From: Actinokineospora diospyrosa
GTDB taxonomy: Bacteria > Actinomycetota > Actinomycetes > Mycobacteriales > Pseudonocardiaceae
DNA length: 64,000 bases
Direction of reading: 5' to 3'
Assembly (NCBI RefSeq): GCF_024171925.1
Contig: NZ_JAMTCO010000005.1
Span: forward strand, 1-64,000
In this document: positions 63,301 to 64,000 of the stretch, piece after piece
Numbering within the stretch: position 1 is the stretch's first letter
Layout: the number at the start of each line of letters is the position of its first letter
The notes under the pieces: model-generated
Database searches by the model: none
What the model was told of the DNA's origin: nothing
The model's input: the letters and a program-made list of their open reading frames with translations, nothing else
Made by a program: the position numbers and the translations under genes

Positions 63301-63834
63301 CCGATCACCATCTCCGGTGTCGGTAGCGCCACCCGCTCTGCGACGTTCACCCTGACCGTCGGCGGCGGCAACCCGGGCACCTGCACCGGTTCGAACGTCA
63401 TCGTCAACGGTGGCTTCGAGTCCGGCACCACCCCGTGGACCACCACCTCGGGCGTGCGCGACAGCTCGGCGCAGGAAGCGGCCCGCACCGGTTCCTGGAA
63501 GGCGTGGCTGAACGGCTGGGGCTCCACCCGGACCGACAGCGCGGCGCAGACCGTCACCATCCCGGCGGGTTGCACCAACTCCACGCTGACCTACTGGCTG
63601 AAGATCACCACCGCGGAGACCGAGAACGTGGTCTACGACCGCTTGACCGTGACCGCGAACAGCACCACGATCGCCAGCTACTCGAACACCAACGCCGGTG
63701 GTGGCTACATCCAGCGCACCATCAACGTCGGCCAGTTCGCGGGCCAGTCGGTCACCATCAAGTTCAACGGCGTCGAGGACGCGTCCCTCCAGACGAGCTT
63801 CCTCATCGACGACGTGGCACTGCAGACCAGCTGA
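60331..63834 (+). CDS. Secreted two-protease fusion: M4 metallopeptidase plus M28 aminopeptidase
   Basis: 1167 residues. Signal peptide (to about 29), FTP/PepSY propeptide (45-200), and an M4 thermolysin-like domain (about 205-510) with HEYGH at 330-334, Glu352 as the third zinc ligand and His415 as the likely transition-state His. An Ig-like domain (523-620) comes next. Then an M28 domain (about 632-905) with all five expected dizinc ligands: His714, Asp726, Glu761, Asp789 and His876, plus catalytic Glu760. A second Ig-like domain (914-1010), nearly a copy of the first, and a C-terminal domain (1018-1167) shared with the subtilase at 35.9 kb complete it. AAAGGAG precedes the ATG. Confidence 0.93.
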   Translation: MKRRTMAAGVALAVLAGTAVAVTVSPVFASQDQQAQGQDRQALAISAADRAANSGLDALAKGPDEAYSRDLVNPFFNDLYSVSYQRSYRGLPVVGGDATVLADGQGRVQAVMAATKAKVAVPSTTARVTKAAAEQTSRGLQGKTTKVESSRLVVKVTNDAPALAWEHLVVGNTKEGGPSHLTVWVDANSGAVLDKVEDAAHGTLNSEWNGNVNIDTTNSGGTYRMVDPNRPGLQCADYSNNTVFSKSSDSWGTGNATSKETGCGDLLYGAQQEWNMLRDWLGRNGHNGSGRSWPAKVGLNEQNAYWDGSTVTIGRNGSNKWIAGMDVVGHEYGHGLDQNTPGGTSSEAGLGEATGDIFGALTEAYANNPKDPADYLVGETINLVGNGPIRNMYQPSLVNNDPNCYSSSIPNTEVHKAAGPLNHWFYLLAEGTNPGGGKPNSPTCNNTTLTGVGIQTAGKIFYGGMLLKTSGMTHRKYRIATLTSAKNLDATCGLYNKTKAAWDAITLPAQTGEPTCTPSGGNEFSLSLNPSSGSIQKGNSGTFSVATQTTSGSAQNVNLSASGQPSGVTVSFSPTSVQTGASSTATVAVGSSVANGTYTITVTAAGATSHTATYSLTVTGTGPDPNPTAPDIDVAAVQAHISQFGTIASQNGGNRRAGSAGYTASVAYIKGKLQAAGYTVVEQTCSSGCTYRSNNLIADWPGGDTAQTYMFGAHLDGVAAGPGINDNASGSATLLEVALQLAAKNPTMAKHVRFGWWTDEEQGLNGSKFYVNQLTSAQRSQIKGYYNFDMVASVNGGYFINNINTAVATPLKEYWTSLNLAPEENVEGAGRSDDYSFQNAGIPSSGYASGASARKTSAQAQKWGGTANGAYDPCYHSSCDTVNNISATHLNRSADGVAYAIWKQAVSTTPTPTNDFSVSLNPTSASVQPGGSTTTTVATQTTSGSAQNVTLSAAGAPTGVTVSFSPSSVQTGSSSTATINVGSSVANGTYPITISGVGSATRSATFTLTVGGGNPGTCTGSNVIVNGGFESGTTPWTTTSGVRDSSAQEAARTGSWKAWLNGWGSTRTDSAAQTVTIPAGCTNSTLTYWLKITTAETENVVYDRLTVTANSTTIASYSNTNAGGGYIQRTINVGQFAGQSVTIKFNGVEDASLQTSFLIDDVALQTS

Positions 63835-63866
63835 CCGGGCAGGACAACTGAGCAGGTAGTGCCTTA

Positions 63867-63902
63867 GAAGCGGGGTGGGACCTCTTGGTCCCACCCCGCT
63901 TC
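63867..63902 (+). terminator. Hairpin terminator after the M4-M28 gene
   Basis: GAAGCGGGGTGGGACC pairs with GGTCCCACCCCGCTTC over a 4-nt loop, 33 bases after the stop. There is no U-tract. Confidence 0.75.
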
Positions 63903-64000
63903 GCCCTGTTCGGGTTCACCCGTTCCAGGGACAGAAGTTATCCACATGTGGATCTTCGGGTGGGGTTTCCCAAGATCCACTGTCGGTGGGGCCTAGTAGA

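Noticed and set aside
60571-63894. Antisense open frame of 1107 codons opposite the M4-M28 gene
   Set aside because: It is a by-product of high G/C third positions on the real strand. The product has no domains, and the sense frame has a signal peptide and intact catalytic sites. The same applies to long antisense frames at 26962-29529, 35871-38477 and 22687-24975.
63938-63946. TTATCCACA matching the DnaA-box consensus
   Set aside because: A single 9-mer with no second box within view and no dnaA/dnaN nearby; probably chance, overlapping the palindrome CCACATGTGG.

Overview
This is high-GC actinobacterial chromosome, most likely from the order Pseudonocardiales (a relative of Actinokineospora, Saccharothrix or Amycolatopsis). 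The evidence is the strong G/C bias at third codon positions, many GTG starts, a WhiB7 regulator, a two-TM DUF4191 protein, glnE/glnA linkage, and gene blocks in the order known from mycobacteria. The genus is inference. No phage, insertion sequence, CRISPR array or biosynthetic cluster is visible.

Layout. (1) 0.1-11.9 kb is the nitrogen locus: a degenerate tandem repeat, a GNAT protein, a class I amidotransferase, glnE, an intergenic array of 32-bp hairpins, a thioesterase, a DUF1611-like P-loop protein, then glnA with a four-half-site GlnR box upstream. RDD, GNAT, Uma2 and DUF4191 genes follow. (2) 11.9-25.8 kb matches the mycobacterial Rv3193c-Rv3198c neighbourhood: uvrD2, a whiB7 gene with a complete-looking uORF/attenuator leader, a DUF742 protein, an ABC1 kinase, a ThiF-like protein, a DUF45 metallopeptidase, a DUF2342 metalloprotease, a PDZ/Lon-like protease, a PPA1309-family protein and a UPF0182 membrane protein. 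(3) 25.9-26.3 kb holds two identical initiator tRNA genes facing each other, each with its own terminator. (4) 27-34 kb is a translation and division block: a PadR regulator, prfB, ftsE, ftsX, smpB, an amidohydrolase and lon. (5) 34-43 kb carries an acyltransferase, a secreted subtilase, a divergent WYL regulator/NAD(P)-binding pair around an 11-bp palindrome, and a NarL-type two-component system. ssrA (tmRNA) lies at 43.3 kb, about 12 kb from smpB.

(6) 44-55 kb contains a 1360-residue hybrid histidine kinase/SpoIIE phosphatase, the 5' remnant of a secreted sphingomyelinase-like gene, a DedA protein, a second NarL-type system whose kinase has an extra C-terminal extracytoplasmic part, SixA, an unknown conserved protein and a PaaK-like CoA ligase. 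tRNA-Ala(GGC) follows, trailed by three tandem 156-bp units that each end in a decayed tRNA 3' end. (7) 55.6-64 kb has a DsbA-like/MauE pair, hrpB, a methyltransferase and a secreted 1167-residue protein. That protein joins an M4 endopeptidase to an M28 aminopeptidase and ends in the same type of C-terminal domain as the subtilase at 35.9 kb.

The most interesting items are the two-protease fusion with the shared C-terminal domain, the whiB7 attenuator, the repeats that trail the RNA genes, the inverted initiator tRNAs and the hairpin array behind glnE. All calls come from reading the sequence; no database search was run.
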